DNA of 17,388 nt from an uncultured Prevotellaceae bacterium (GCA_905202115.1 CAJKQZ010000035.1:1-17388), one strand, 5' to 3'. Shown: positions 1 to 7,792, counted from the first letter of the stretch. Made by a program: numbers and translations. Notes: generated from the letters alone by a model not told the origin.

Positions 1-104
1 GCAGTGGCACGTAGCAGGCCGGCTATTGTTCGTCACTTCCTTGCCAATGAGCTGCAAAGGCTCGGTTTTGGTGCGTTTTAGGCGTTTGAGCGTCAATAAT
101 TCCG

Positions 105-112
105 TAACTTTG
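105..112 (+). promoter_or_regulatory. Candidate -7 box of the miaB promoter
   Basis: TAACTTTG fits the Bacteroidota -7 consensus TAnnTTTG and lies 18 bp before the miaB ATG. A TTTG at 85-88 is only 16 bp upstream instead of the usual 19 or so, so the -33 element is uncertain. The rest of bases 1-104 shows no gene or structure I can name. Confidence 0.5.
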
Positions 113-130
113 CGGCAAATACGGAAACCC

Positions 131-1516
131 ATGACAAAGAAACTATACATCGAAACCTACGGCTGCCAGATGAATGTGGCCGATAGCGAAGTGGTAGCCT
201 CGATAATGAAAATGGCAGGCTACGACACGTGCGGCGACATTGCGGAAGCCGACGCCGTTTTTCTCAACACATGCTCCGTGCGCGAGAACGCCGAGCAGAA
301 GATATACAACCGCCTCGAGGCCCTCAACGCCATGCGCAGGCAACGCCACGGCAAGCTGCTGATAGGCGTGCTGGGCTGCATGGCCGAACGCACAAAGGAG
401 GAACTGCTTGAAAAACACCACGCCGACCTCGTGGCTGGCCCCGACGCATACCAGATGTTGCCGCAGCTCACGGCCGAGGCCGAGAGCGGGCATAAAGCGA
501 TAAACGTGGAATTGTCGATGTCGGAAACCTACTCCGACATCATACCCGAACGGGTGTGCGGCAACCACATCTCGGGCTTTGTAAGCATTACCCGCGGCTG
601 CAACAACTTCTGCCACTACTGTATAGTGCCCTACGTTCGCGGTCGCGAGCGTTCGCGCTCACCAAAAAGCATTCTCGCCGAAGTGCTCGACCTCGAGCGC
701 AAGGGTTACAAGGAAGTTACCCTTTTGGGACAGAACGTAAATTCATACTGTTACGACACCGGCCTGGCGGCAAACGCCGACGGAAACGCTGCCGCCGACA
801 TGCTCACCGCCGAAACGCCGGCAAACGATGCGGTAACCTTTCCGCAACTGCTTAAGATGGTTGCACAGGCAGTGCCAGGCATGAGAGTGCGCTTTACCAC
901 CTCTCACCCCAAAGACATGAGCGACGACACGCTGCGCGTGATAGCCGAAGAACCCAATGTTTGCCGCCACATACATCTGCCGGTGCAGAGCGGCAGCAGC
1001 CGAATACTGGAACTGATGAACCGCAAGTACACCCGCGAATGGTATCTCGGACGCGTGGAAGCCATAAGGCGGATAGTGCCCGACTGCGGACTGTCTACCG
1101 ACATCTTTGCCGGATATTGCTCGGAAACCGAAGAAGACCACCGGCTTTCGCTGGAACTTATGGAGATTTGCGGATACGATTCGGCGTTCATGTTCAAGTA
1201 TTCCGAACGCCCCGGCACCTATGCCGCACGTCATTTCGAGGACGATGTGCCCGAAGACGTGAAAATACGTCGTCTCAACGAACTCATAGAACTCCAGAAC
1301 CGCCTTTCGCTAAAGGCCAACGAAGCCTGCGTGGGTCGTACGTTCGAGATTCTCGTGGAGGGAGTTAGCAAACGCAGCCGCGACCAGCTATACGGCCGCA
1401 CCGAGCAGAACAAGGTAGTCGTTTTCGACCGCGGCGACATCCGCATAGGGCAGTTTGCACGAGTGCGCGTGCTCTCGGCGACCTCGGCCACCTTGCACGG
1501 CGAGATTGTGCGGTAA
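131..1516 (+). CDS. miaB: tRNA-2-methylthio-N6-dimethylallyladenosine synthase MiaB
   Basis: This radical-SAM methylthiotransferase adds a methylthio group to i6A37 in tRNAs that read UNN codons. The 461-residue protein shows the N-terminal MTTase domain with three cluster cysteines (C12 in YGCQMN, C48 in NTCSVR, C83 in LGCMAE). The radical-SAM motif CNNFCHYC (C157, C161, C164) follows, and a TRAM-type tail begins near residue 400 (GRTEQNKVVVF lies at 422-432). The start MTKKLYIETYGCQMN is chosen because the open frame further upstream (to base 26) has no family similarity and crosses the candidate promoter. Residues about 211-235 form an Ala-rich insertion, after LLGQNVNSY, that is longer than in the homologues I know. 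A weak 6-bp hairpin (GTTTGC/GCAAAC, 1517-1546) follows the stop without a T-run. The family call is very secure. Confidence 0.97.
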   Translation: MTKKLYIETYGCQMNVADSEVVASIMKMAGYDTCGDIAEADAVFLNTCSVRENAEQKIYNRLEALNAMRRQRHGKLLIGVLGCMAERTKEELLEKHHADLVAGPDAYQMLPQLTAEAESGHKAINVELSMSETYSDIIPERVCGNHISGFVSITRGCNNFCHYCIVPYVRGRERSRSPKSILAEVLDLERKGYKEVTLLGQNVNSYCYDTGLAANADGNAAADMLTAETPANDAVTFPQLLKMVAQAVPGMRVRFTTSHPKDMSDDTLRVIAEEPNVCRHIHLPVQSGSSRILELMNRKYTREWYLGRVEAIRRIVPDCGLSTDIFAGYCSETEEDHRLSLELMEICGYDSAFMFKYSERPGTYAARHFEDDVPEDVKIRRLNELIELQNRLSLKANEACVGRTFEILVEGVSKRSRDQLYGRTEQNKVVVFDRGDIRIGQFARVRVLSATSATLHGEIVR

Positions 1517-1570
1517 GTTTGCGGTGCCTTTCCGCGTGCGGCAAACCGGCTCCGGTAGCAAACCGGCCGT

Positions 1571-1780
1571 GAAAGGTTTTATAAAAAATCTATCTCTTGC
1601 GAAAAAAATATTTTTTTGTGCATGGTAAAAAACTTCCCGCAGATAATTGAAATTACATAGGAGATAATCGAAAATATGTCTGAGATAATTTAAAATATCT
1701 CAGACATATTTTTTGCTACATATACACCTGCTGATTTTCAAGTGCTTGGCCGCTGACCGTTTTTGTCTGCAAACTTCTCC
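1571..1780 (+). repeat. Interspersed palindromic repeat, copy 1
   Basis: First of four copies. Its parts in order are a left shoulder (1571-1598) shared only with copy 2, a short A7TAT7 palindrome (1602-1617), a central inverted repeat with 17-bp arms AAAATATGTCTGAGATA at 1671-1687 and 1696-1712 around an 8-bp spacer, and a conserved right block containing GGCCGCTGACCGTTTTTGTC. Bases 1571-1773 align without gaps to 4625-4827 with 10 mismatches by hand count (about 95% identity). It lies between the convergent 3' ends of miaB and the helicase gene. The rest of the 394-bp gene-free stretch holds only the helicase terminator. Confidence 0.93.
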
Positions 1781-1840
1781 TGCAGGTCGACGCAGAGTTC
1801 GCGGAAAGTCATAATTTTTTCCGTAGATAAGAATCCCTTT

Positions 1841-1882
1841 AAACAGAAAAGGAATATTCTCTTTTAAGTATGTAAATATTCC
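1841..1882 (-). terminator. Probable intrinsic terminator of the helicase gene
   Basis: On the minus strand a perfect 8-bp stem GGAATATT/AATATTCC (1851-1858 with 1875-1882) is followed by TTTTCTGTTT. It begins 28 nt past the stop codon. The stem is A/T-rich, so its strength is uncertain. Confidence 0.55.
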
Positions 1883-1910
1883 GGTTGAAATAAGGAAGAA
1901 ATAATGCTTT

Positions 1911-4502
1911 TCAAAGAATATCTAATTTTTTCAGCCGCATTATAATAGATGTTTTACTTCTTCCCATTTTTTTGGCTATATAATCAATGCTTCTGCCTTC
2001 TTTATATAAATTCATAATTAAGATTTCCGATTTTTTCGTCCATTTTTTATTCGCATTCGGGTGAAGTTCATGTTTTCTTCCATTTTCCTGATTCTTTTTC
2101 AATATTTCGTCAACAAAAACAGAAGGATGATTATTGTTGTATAGTACGAATGTTTTTATTTTTGCGCGGGTAATGGCAACATAAAACAATCTGCGTTCTT
2201 CTCCATAAGGAAACGGATCGTTTTCGGTCAACAAATAATCAAGAAGCGGCTCATCGGCCATTTGCGAGGGGAAACCGTAAACATCATTGTTGCATTGCAA
2301 CAAAATAACATAGTCTGCTTCAAGTCCTTTCGATTTGTGCACTGTAAGAAACTCCATTTCCCTGTTATCTATATAATAAATAAGTTTATTCCTGCGCATG
2401 GTAGATACGAATACATCAGACAGGCTTCTATCATCAAACGAATATCGTCCTAAAAGGTAGATAGATTTATCAGTTGGTATCTGAGCTATTATATTTCTTA
2501 AAGTACTAATATAATTATATTTGTCATAAGCATAGAATTCCAGTGAAGTTTGTGTCTGTAAATTAAAAGGACGTATATTTTTCTTTATTTGTAATCTGTT
2601 GCGTTGTATAAATTGGGATGATGTAGTAATTAATGGTTCTCCAAAACGATATGTGGTTTCTATTTTATTTATTTCGGTAGGTCCGAAATAATCAGAAAAA
2701 CGGCTAAAAAGAGCCATATCGCTTCCCGAAAACCTGTATATTGATTGCCAATCATCGCCAACACAGAACAGCTTTGCAGGCGGATTGCTTTCACGTAAAG
2801 CCTTAAGAAAATTATAACGGTCAATGGATAAATCTTGAAATTCATCCACAATAATATAATCGTATTTTACAGGATGATTGACACAACAGATTTTTGTGGC
2901 TTGCAAAATAAGATCTGTAAAATCTAATTGATTATTTGCTTTCAAAACAGCAGTGTAACGTTCATATATAGGCTTTATAATGAATCTGATTATAAATTCA
3001 CCTCGTTCGTCTTCCAAAGCAATTACCTGCGACAAAACTTCATCAATGGATTTGCAATTTGATTTTAGCAACGTAATGAAAGTAATAATAAAACGTATAA
3101 ATGATTTCTCACGCCTACTGCCGGCAGGAATCAATAAATCATGCAGTTCCTTGTATGTTCTTTCTTTAATGGCAACGCCTTCTTTTTCTAATAAGGCTTT
3201 CAGTTTTTCCTTAATATCGCAATAATGAAAATCTCCGCTTGAAGTCGTCAGTAATTTTGTCCCGTATTTGCTATGGATAAACCTTTTCCATACTATGCTA
3301 TTGTTATATTTCTGATTTGCCTCCTCATAAGGGATATTTCTATCCTTTGCAAACCATAATGGAACACGACTATGCTCATCGACGCCGTAATGTTCCAGAT
3401 AAATGCGATTTTCCTTTCCGTCTTTCTCGTAATAAATTGAAAAATCCGGCTTATATTGTGAATGATTCTCGTCGGCAACATTATATTCGTAAGGTTCTTC
3501 ATATTTAAACTTAACACCAAGAGAAAACAGAGCGGAACAAATTTTACTTTCCTGCACACTTTTCACTTTTATCTCATTTCCGTTCATATCAGGATAAGGA
3601 ACGATTATTTCATTTTGCTGGTATTCCGATTGTTCCTCATTATTGTTATCGATTTTGTTAGCAAAATCGATATGATATTCAAGATTTTTCTTGACAAAGG
3701 ACTGCTGTTCCAACAATTTGCGATATATATTCTTCAACAGAACATCCGTATTATCACATATTGAAGGTTTCACACCGGTGTAATTCCTTATAATATCTAT
3801 TGCCAATTTGTGAAACGTGCAACCGTGTATTCCTGGTATTACCATACGTTCTGTCAATTCGGCCGCAGCTTTATTGGTGTAACTTATAAGTAGTATTTTT
3901 TGAGGGGCTATATGCTTTATTTCGACCAAATACTTCACTTTTCCTACAATAGATGACGTTTTTCCGCTTCCGGCACTGCTTACAACCAAACTGTTATATT
4001 CTTCCGAAATTACAGCCTGCCTTTGTTGCTTATCAAGCGGATATTCCATGCAATGGTCAAAGAATTTCTTATGTGTCTCCAGTAAATATCTCTTTACATT
4101 CTTGTTATGAAATGACACAAGTAGCTTTATCCGTTCATAGTCAAAAATTATATTAGATACTATTGCGGGAGTTTTTATAATAAAGAACTTTAGTTTCTTT
4201 CTAAGTGAACATGATTTATAATATATTTCGTCATAATGGTGTATAAAATCATCTGCTGATAAAGATGATATTATAGTATTTTTAAAATGATGTTCCAAAT
4301 CGTCTTCTATATCGATAATAGCACTATCATTATTCGAATCAATAGAGCCGTTTGATTCTGCATTGTTGAGGCCGTCATACGTTTTGTAACATTCTATTTC
4401 ATTAAGCAACTTGTTTTTCTTTTTTATAAGTTGTAAACGAACTATTATAGCCACAATAACCATAATAATAACGCACACTTCTATAATTGAAATAAATGTC
4501 AT
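1911..4502 (-). CDS. Membrane-anchored helicase IV/UvrD-like SF1 DNA helicase with nuclease-like insert and HTH
   Basis: This 863-residue protein matches the helicase IV (HelD of E. coli) branch of UvrD-like ATP-dependent DNA helicases. Visible motifs are Walker A AGSGKTS (177-183), Walker B VDEFQDLS (552-559), GDDWQSIYRFSG (582-593), FLTVHKSKGLEADYV (718-732) and EERRLFYVAITRAK (768-781). Three parts stand out. A hydrophobic segment at residues 5-22 is followed by lysines, suggesting an inner-membrane anchor. An insertion at about 312-430 contains YKPDFSIYY and YLEHYGVD (D353, E370), resembling a PD-(D/E)XK nuclease core with an EHxG variant. A C-terminal HTH-like segment (821-862) carries the pattern IAKKMGRSKTSI. 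The gene is clearly more A/T-rich than its neighbours and sits alone between two direct repeats, which suggests acquisition. Repair or defence roles are both possible; no partner gene is adjacent. Confidence 0.9.
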   Translation of the reverse strand: MTFISIIEVCVIIMVIVAIIVRLQLIKKKNKLLNEIECYKTYDGLNNAESNGSIDSNNDSAIIDIEDDLEHHFKNTIISSLSADDFIHHYDEIYYKSCSLRKKLKFFIIKTPAIVSNIIFDYERIKLLVSFHNKNVKRYLLETHKKFFDHCMEYPLDKQQRQAVISEEYNSLVVSSAGSGKTSSIVGKVKYLVEIKHIAPQKILLISYTNKAAAELTERMVIPGIHGCTFHKLAIDIIRNYTGVKPSICDNTDVLLKNIYRKLLEQQSFVKKNLEYHIDFANKIDNNNEEQSEYQQNEIIVPYPDMNGNEIKVKSVQESKICSALFSLGVKFKYEEPYEYNVADENHSQYKPDFSIYYEKDGKENRIYLEHYGVDEHSRVPLWFAKDRNIPYEEANQKYNNSIVWKRFIHSKYGTKLLTTSSGDFHYCDIKEKLKALLEKEGVAIKERTYKELHDLLIPAGSRREKSFIRFIITFITLLKSNCKSIDEVLSQVIALEDERGEFIIRFIIKPIYERYTAVLKANNQLDFTDLILQATKICCVNHPVKYDYIIVDEFQDLSIDRYNFLKALRESNPPAKLFCVGDDWQSIYRFSGSDMALFSRFSDYFGPTEINKIETTYRFGEPLITTSSQFIQRNRLQIKKNIRPFNLQTQTSLEFYAYDKYNYISTLRNIIAQIPTDKSIYLLGRYSFDDRSLSDVFVSTMRRNKLIYYIDNREMEFLTVHKSKGLEADYVILLQCNNDVYGFPSQMADEPLLDYLLTENDPFPYGEERRLFYVAITRAKIKTFVLYNNNHPSVFVDEILKKNQENGRKHELHPNANKKWTKKSEILIMNLYKEGRSIDYIAKKMGRSKTSIIMRLKKLDIL

Positions 4503-4548
4503 ACGAATTTATACAAACACAAATGCTTAAATTTAAAAAAGGAATCTA

Positions 4549-4556
4549 CAAATATA
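4549..4556 (-). promoter_or_regulatory. Candidate -7 box of the helicase gene promoter
   Basis: On the minus strand TATATTTG matches TAnnTTTG exactly, 46 bp before the helicase ATG. No TTTG lies at the expected spacing; the nearest TTG is about 25 bp upstream, so the call rests on one element. The surrounding 4503-4624 is A/T-rich and otherwise featureless. Confidence 0.5.
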
Positions 4557-4624
4557 GCGAAAAAACATTCTTTATACTTTGCAATACAAGTATTTAAAAA
4601 CATATTTAGCATAAAATGAGAGGG

Positions 4625-4838
4625 GAAAGGTTTTATAAAAAATCTGTCTCTTGCGAAAAAAATATTTTTTTGTGCATGGTAAAAAACTTCCCGCAGGAAA
4701 TTGAAAATACAAGGGAGATAATCGAAAATATGTCTGAGATAATTTAAAATATCTCAGACATATTTTTTGCTATATATACATGCGCTGATTTTCAAGTGCT
4801 TGGCCGCTGACCGTTTTTGTCTGCAAAATCCTACGGAA
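4625..4838 (+). repeat. Interspersed palindromic repeat, copy 2
   Basis: It has the same orientation as copy 1 and aligns to it gap-free over 203 bp, including the 28-bp left shoulder (4625-4652) absent from copies 3 and 4. The central arms are at 4725-4741 and 4750-4766. The right end continues to a degenerate CGGAAAAG at 4831-4838. With copy 1 it brackets the A/T-rich helicase gene as a direct repeat. The rest of the gene-free stretch 4503-4939 contains the helicase -7 box and the terminator at 4888-4921. Confidence 0.93.
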
Positions 4839-4887
4839 AAGATGAAAATTGTTCCTGTGTATCATCTCAAAAGGCGGGAAGGGGCAT

Positions 4888-4921
4888 AAAAAATCCTCAA
4901 AGCGCAGGCGGCTTCAAGGAT
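4888..4921 (-). terminator. Intrinsic terminator after the small membrane protein genes
   Basis: On the minus strand an 11-bp stem (4911-4921 with 4893-4903, two G-U pairs), a 7-nt loop and a run of six T follow the stop codon of the 55-residue gene by 19 nt. This is the cleanest Rho-independent terminator in the window and supports that short gene being real. Confidence 0.8.
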
Positions 4922-4939
4922 ATTCTATTTATAGATGTA

Positions 4940-5107
4940 TTATACGTCGGCTCCGTTTTTCAGCGCGGCTGCGAGCCAGGGAATAAAGACGATCGCACCT
5001 ATTAAGATAGGACATATCTTGGAAATGACCCAGACGATGAGGAAAACAAGAGCTATTGCGCATAAAACCGTAAGGATGATTTTGAAAATATCTTTTTTTG
5101 TGAGCAT
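4940..5107 (-). CDS. Small hydrophobic membrane protein (55 aa), unknown function
   Basis: The frame reads MLTKKDIFKI at the N-terminus, then an almost continuous hydrophobic stretch (about residues 8-49: VLCAIALVFLIVW, then ISKICPILIGAIVFIPWLAAA), and ends KNGADV. That fits one long or two short membrane helices with a lysine-rich cytoplasmic start. It lies 93 bp downstream of the 101-residue membrane protein gene on the same strand and is followed by a strong terminator, so it is probably the last gene of an operon with the WYL regulator. I do not recognise a family. The opposite strand also has an open frame (4935-5141), but the membrane-protein composition and the terminator favour the minus strand. 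Confidence 0.7.
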   Translation of the reverse strand: MLTKKDIFKIILTVLCAIALVFLIVWVISKICPILIGAIVFIPWLAAALKNGADV

Positions 5108-5200
5108 AATATTGAGTTTAAGGTGTTTTACAGGTCATTGAAATGTTTTGAAGTCCGTTCAGTGCTATCAATTGCCGGCTACACTTGCGATAATTTCCTT

Positions 5201-5506
5201 TCACACTTTGCGGCAGCCGTATATGGCGGCCACGGTCCAGGCGGCGAGCACGATAATGCCTAATGTCGACATGGATTCGGCGCACAGAAGCATGAAAGCG
5301 GCCAGTTGGGCGTTGACAAAACGCAAGGTGCGGCGCGGCGAAACGGGTTCCTCGAGCAATTTCGAGTAAAGTGACGATAGTTTTACTACTGGATAGGATT
5401 TTTCGATAGAGCCTGCCACGAAACTAAGCACTGCGGATAAGGAAATGCGTGGACGCAGGCGCGCTCCGGTAAGGGTATCGGTGTTGAAAGTGAGTTCTTT
5501 TTTCAT
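5201..5506 (-). CDS. Hypothetical membrane protein (101 aa)
   Basis: The protein starts MKKELTFNTDTLTGARLRP and has a soluble N-terminal half with a serine- and leucine-rich middle (SYPVVKLSSLYSKLLEEP, 37-54). A hydrophobic C-terminal region follows (about 68-96, AQLAAFMLLCAES then TLGIIVLAAWTVAAIYG), consistent with a helical hairpin. It ends in CRKV. I do not recognise the family. The gene lies 63 bp after the WYL-domain regulator and before the 55-residue membrane protein, all on the minus strand, so the three are probably co-transcribed. A perfect 9-bp inverted repeat sits directly before its start codon. Confidence 0.65.
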   Translation of the reverse strand: MKKELTFNTDTLTGARLRPRISLSAVLSFVAGSIEKSYPVVKLSSLYSKLLEEPVSPRRTLRFVNAQLAAFMLLCAESMSTLGIIVLAAWTVAAIYGCRKV

Positions 5507-5507
5507 C

Positions 5508-5541
5508 TTGCTTCGTTTTTAGTGTTATGTTTACGAAGCAA
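5508..5541 (-). promoter_or_regulatory. Leader inverted repeat before the 101-aa gene
   Basis: TTGCTTCGT (5508-5516) and ACGAAGCAA (5533-5541) form a perfect 9-bp inverted repeat with a 16-nt spacer, ending one base before the start codon. In mRNA it could form a hairpin beside the initiation site; as DNA it could be an operator. There is no T-run, so a terminator is unlikely. Confidence 0.5.
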
Positions 5542-5569
5542 AGGAACTTTTTGTCTGCGACAATCTGCG

Positions 5570-6481
5570 TCACAGTCTGAATTTTTCTGTTAAAAGTGCG
5601 GCTTCATGACGAATAAATTCCTCAAAATCGGGTGAATCGACCACTTCGACGTCCGAATATAGTCCGAGAACGAAACGACCTATGCCGCGAAAACTGCATA
5701 CCTCGGTGTCGAGAATGAAAAAGCCGGCGTCGGTGGCCCGTATATAGGAAGCGGCCGCCGGCCTCTCCTCGCAAAGTATTCTTGCGGCGCGGGCCGTGAG
5801 GCGTAGAACCACGCGGGTAAACCGTTTGTCGGTGAAGCCGAACAAATCGGTGCGGTAAATCTCGTGCCTGTCGGCATGGCTCCATGTAAGGTCGAGTATG
5901 ATTACTTCTTCAGCGCGAGAAGCTTTGAAAGTCTTGTTTGTGTCGGCCGAGATTTCATAGCAGCGCACGTCGTCGTTTGAGTTGAGAAACGCGAACGGCT
6001 CGACGGAGCGGTCGGAAACGCTGTTGCCATGCAGGGAATGGTAGTTTTTCAGCATCACCACGCGGCGTTGCTTTATGGCCTCGTAGAGCCGCGAGAAATT
6101 AAGGGCGGCTTGCCTGTCGACATCGGGACTCTCGAGTACGCGATAGTTATAGATGCGCGCCAGCTTGCGGCGCAGGGCTGCGAGCCGAATGCTGTTTCCT
6201 CCCGCCGAGGCGAGCATACCCGACAGAAGCGAGGCTTCGTCCTCGGAAAACGATACGTTGTCGGACACTTCCCTGAAAAACTGCGATTCCCTGCCGAGGC
6301 GGAAAATTTCGCCCGACTGCTCTACGCTGAAAAGCGACGAATCTTTCATCAGGCGGATATAGCGGTAGACCGTGCGCCGGCTTATGCCGAGGCGCTCGGA
6401 TATGGCATCGACGGAAAGCGACGTGTTTCCGGCAAGCAGGGACATGAGTTTCAGCTGACGCCTGAATTTTTCCAGTTCCAT
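5570..6481 (-). CDS. HTH-WYL domain transcriptional regulator
   Basis: This is a 303-residue member of the YafY-like regulator group. It has an N-terminal DeoR/HTH_11-type helix-turn-helix (about residues 8-62, with LSVDAISERLGISRRTVYRYIRLMK), a WYL sensor domain (about 135-197, with SVEPFAFLNSNDDVRCYEIS, where RCYEI replaces the usual WYLxA core), and a C-terminal WCX-like extension (about 220-295). WYL domains are known to bind nucleic acid or small ligands and to control stress, defence and metabolic genes. The gene diverges from the GH43 gene across 148 bp that contain a pair of 14-bp direct repeats, so it may control itself and/or that gene. The two small membrane protein genes follow it and may be its operon partners. 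Its target is unknown. Confidence 0.88.
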   Translation of the reverse strand: MELEKFRRQLKLMSLLAGNTSLSVDAISERLGISRRTVYRYIRLMKDSSLFSVEQSGEIFRLGRESQFFREVSDNVSFSEDEASLLSGMLASAGGNSIRLAALRRKLARIYNYRVLESPDVDRQAALNFSRLYEAIKQRRVVMLKNYHSLHGNSVSDRSVEPFAFLNSNDDVRCYEISADTNKTFKASRAEEVIILDLTWSHADRHEIYRTDLFGFTDKRFTRVVLRLTARAARILCEERPAAASYIRATDAGFFILDTEVCSFRGIGRFVLGLYSDVEVVDSPDFEEFIRHEAALLTEKFRL

Positions 6482-6519
6482 TGAGCTAAGATACGCTTTT
6501 AAGGCGTTCCTGGCGGCAG

Positions 6520-6575
6520 GAAGCCTGTTTTTTTGCTAAATTAGCACACGATTTGAAACAAGAAGCCTGTTTTTT
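6520..6575. promoter_or_regulatory. Paired direct repeats in the WYL/GH43 divergent spacer
   Basis: GAAGCCTGTTTTTT occurs at 6520-6533 and again at 6562-6575, start-to-start distance 42 bp (about four helical turns). The pair lies in the shared upstream region of the WYL regulator and the GH43 gene and could be tandem operators. No consensus TAnnTTTG box is seen in this spacer; TAAATTAG at 6537-6544 is one base off. Confidence 0.45.
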
Positions 6576-6629
6576 AACCGTAAAAACGATATTTCAAAAT
6601 ATTACACGCATATAATTCTATAAAACTAA

Positions 6630-7592
6630 ATGAAACAGATATTATTTAACCGGTTGCTGCTGATTGCAACAATGTTTCTCGCTCTATGCGGCGTGAAGGC
6701 ACAGACAAATATCCCGTCGGAAAAGATTTTCTGCCGCGATCCGTTCATTACCGTCGACCACAAGGCGAAATGTTACTACCTGATCGTGTCGCGCAGCAAC
6801 GACAAAGGCGACAAGCTTTTTGCCTACAAAAGTAACGACCTGAAATACTGGGACGAAGTGGGATTTGTGTTCAACATGCCGGCGGGATATCCTGGAACTC
6901 ACGACTGGTGGGCGCCCGACACGTATTTTTATAAAGGTAATTACTACAGTTTCGTCACTCTCAGCAACCCCGACAAGAACATATTGCGCGGAACTACCGT
7001 GCTGCGCTCGAAAAACGGCCCCGCCGGCCCGTATGAAACTTTCATCCCCGACAGCAGACTGTTCGTGACCCCGCAGGGAATGCAATGTCTCGACGGTTCG
7101 CTTTACATAGACGAGAAAAAGAATCCCTGGGTGGTTTTCAGTGTGGAATGGAACGGACCAAACGTAAAAAACATGGTAGGCGAAATATGGTGCCAGCGAC
7201 TTAACAAAAAACTCGACGGAACCGTGGGCGAGCCTCACCGACTTTTTGCTGCCGACGAAGCACCGTGGCCAATGCGCGTAGGCGAGGGAGCAATAATTAC
7301 CGACGCGCCGTTCCTATGGAAAGACAAGAAAAGCGGCAACCTGCTAATGTTGTGGTCGAGTTTTGCTCCTAAATATGCCATAGGTCAGGCAATATCGCGC
7401 AGCGGAAGCATTCTCGGGCCCTGGGAGCACGAACAGCAAACCATTTTCAAAAGCAACGGAGGTCACCAGATGATATTCGAAGACCTCGAAGGCAATTTGA
7501 AAATATCTTTCCACTCTCCTAACGAAGGAGGAAGCCACCTTGTAATAAAGGATATCAAAATAGAAAACGGAAAGTTCCTGCCGATAGAATAA
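6630..7592 (+). CDS. Secreted glycoside hydrolase family 43 protein
   Basis: The 320-residue protein begins with a signal peptide (MKQILFNRLLLIATMFLALCGVKA, cleavage near residue 24) followed by a single five-bladed beta-propeller GH43 domain. The three expected acidic residues can be placed: D37 in CRDPFI (general base), D155 in CLDGSLYID (pKa modulator) and E219 in VGEGAIITDAPFLW (general acid). WAPD (94-97) and GGHQ (277-280, a likely metal-binding His) are also typical. GH43 enzymes are mostly alpha-L-arabinofuranosidases, beta-xylosidases or arabinanases; the substrate cannot be read from the sequence. No SusC/SusD pair lies in this window, so it is an isolated gene rather than part of a visible polysaccharide utilisation locus. 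It has its own terminator. Confidence 0.92.
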   Translation: MKQILFNRLLLIATMFLALCGVKAQTNIPSEKIFCRDPFITVDHKAKCYYLIVSRSNDKGDKLFAYKSNDLKYWDEVGFVFNMPAGYPGTHDWWAPDTYFYKGNYYSFVTLSNPDKNILRGTTVLRSKNGPAGPYETFIPDSRLFVTPQGMQCLDGSLYIDEKKNPWVVFSVEWNGPNVKNMVGEIWCQRLNKKLDGTVGEPHRLFAADEAPWPMRVGEGAIITDAPFLWKDKKSGNLLMLWSSFAPKYAIGQAISRSGSILGPWEHEQQTIFKSNGGHQMIFEDLEGNLKISFHSPNEGGSHLVIKDIKIENGKFLPIE

Positions 7593-7633
7593 ACTGCGGC
7601 CTTGCCGCACGCAAGACTTCGACTTTATTTCAT

Positions 7634-7668
7634 AACCGCCGTGCAATTATCGTTGCCGGCGGTTTTTT
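7634..7668 (+). terminator. Intrinsic terminator of the GH43 gene
   Basis: AACCGCCG (7634-7641) pairs with CGGCGGTT (7657-7664) around a 15-nt loop, followed by a T-run to 7668. It starts 41 nt after the GH43 stop codon. Confidence 0.8.
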
Positions 7669-7792
7669 ATTTATTGATAGGCGGTTTCTTGCCGATTGGC
7701 AGGAGTTTTTTGCCGATTGATAGAATGTAAACCCTTTTTACACAGAAGTTTTGTTTTTTCTTACCAGCATTTTGCCTTTCTTCGCCGTAGTT

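Noticed and set aside
4935..5369. Two plus-strand frames (4935-5141 and 5148-5369)
   Set aside because: They oppose the two small membrane protein genes; the minus strand has better membrane-protein character and a matching terminator.
7726..7742. TGTAAA/TTTACA hairpin as terminator of the GT2 gene
   Set aside because: The stem is only 6 bp, A/T-rich and lacks a proper T-run on the minus strand.
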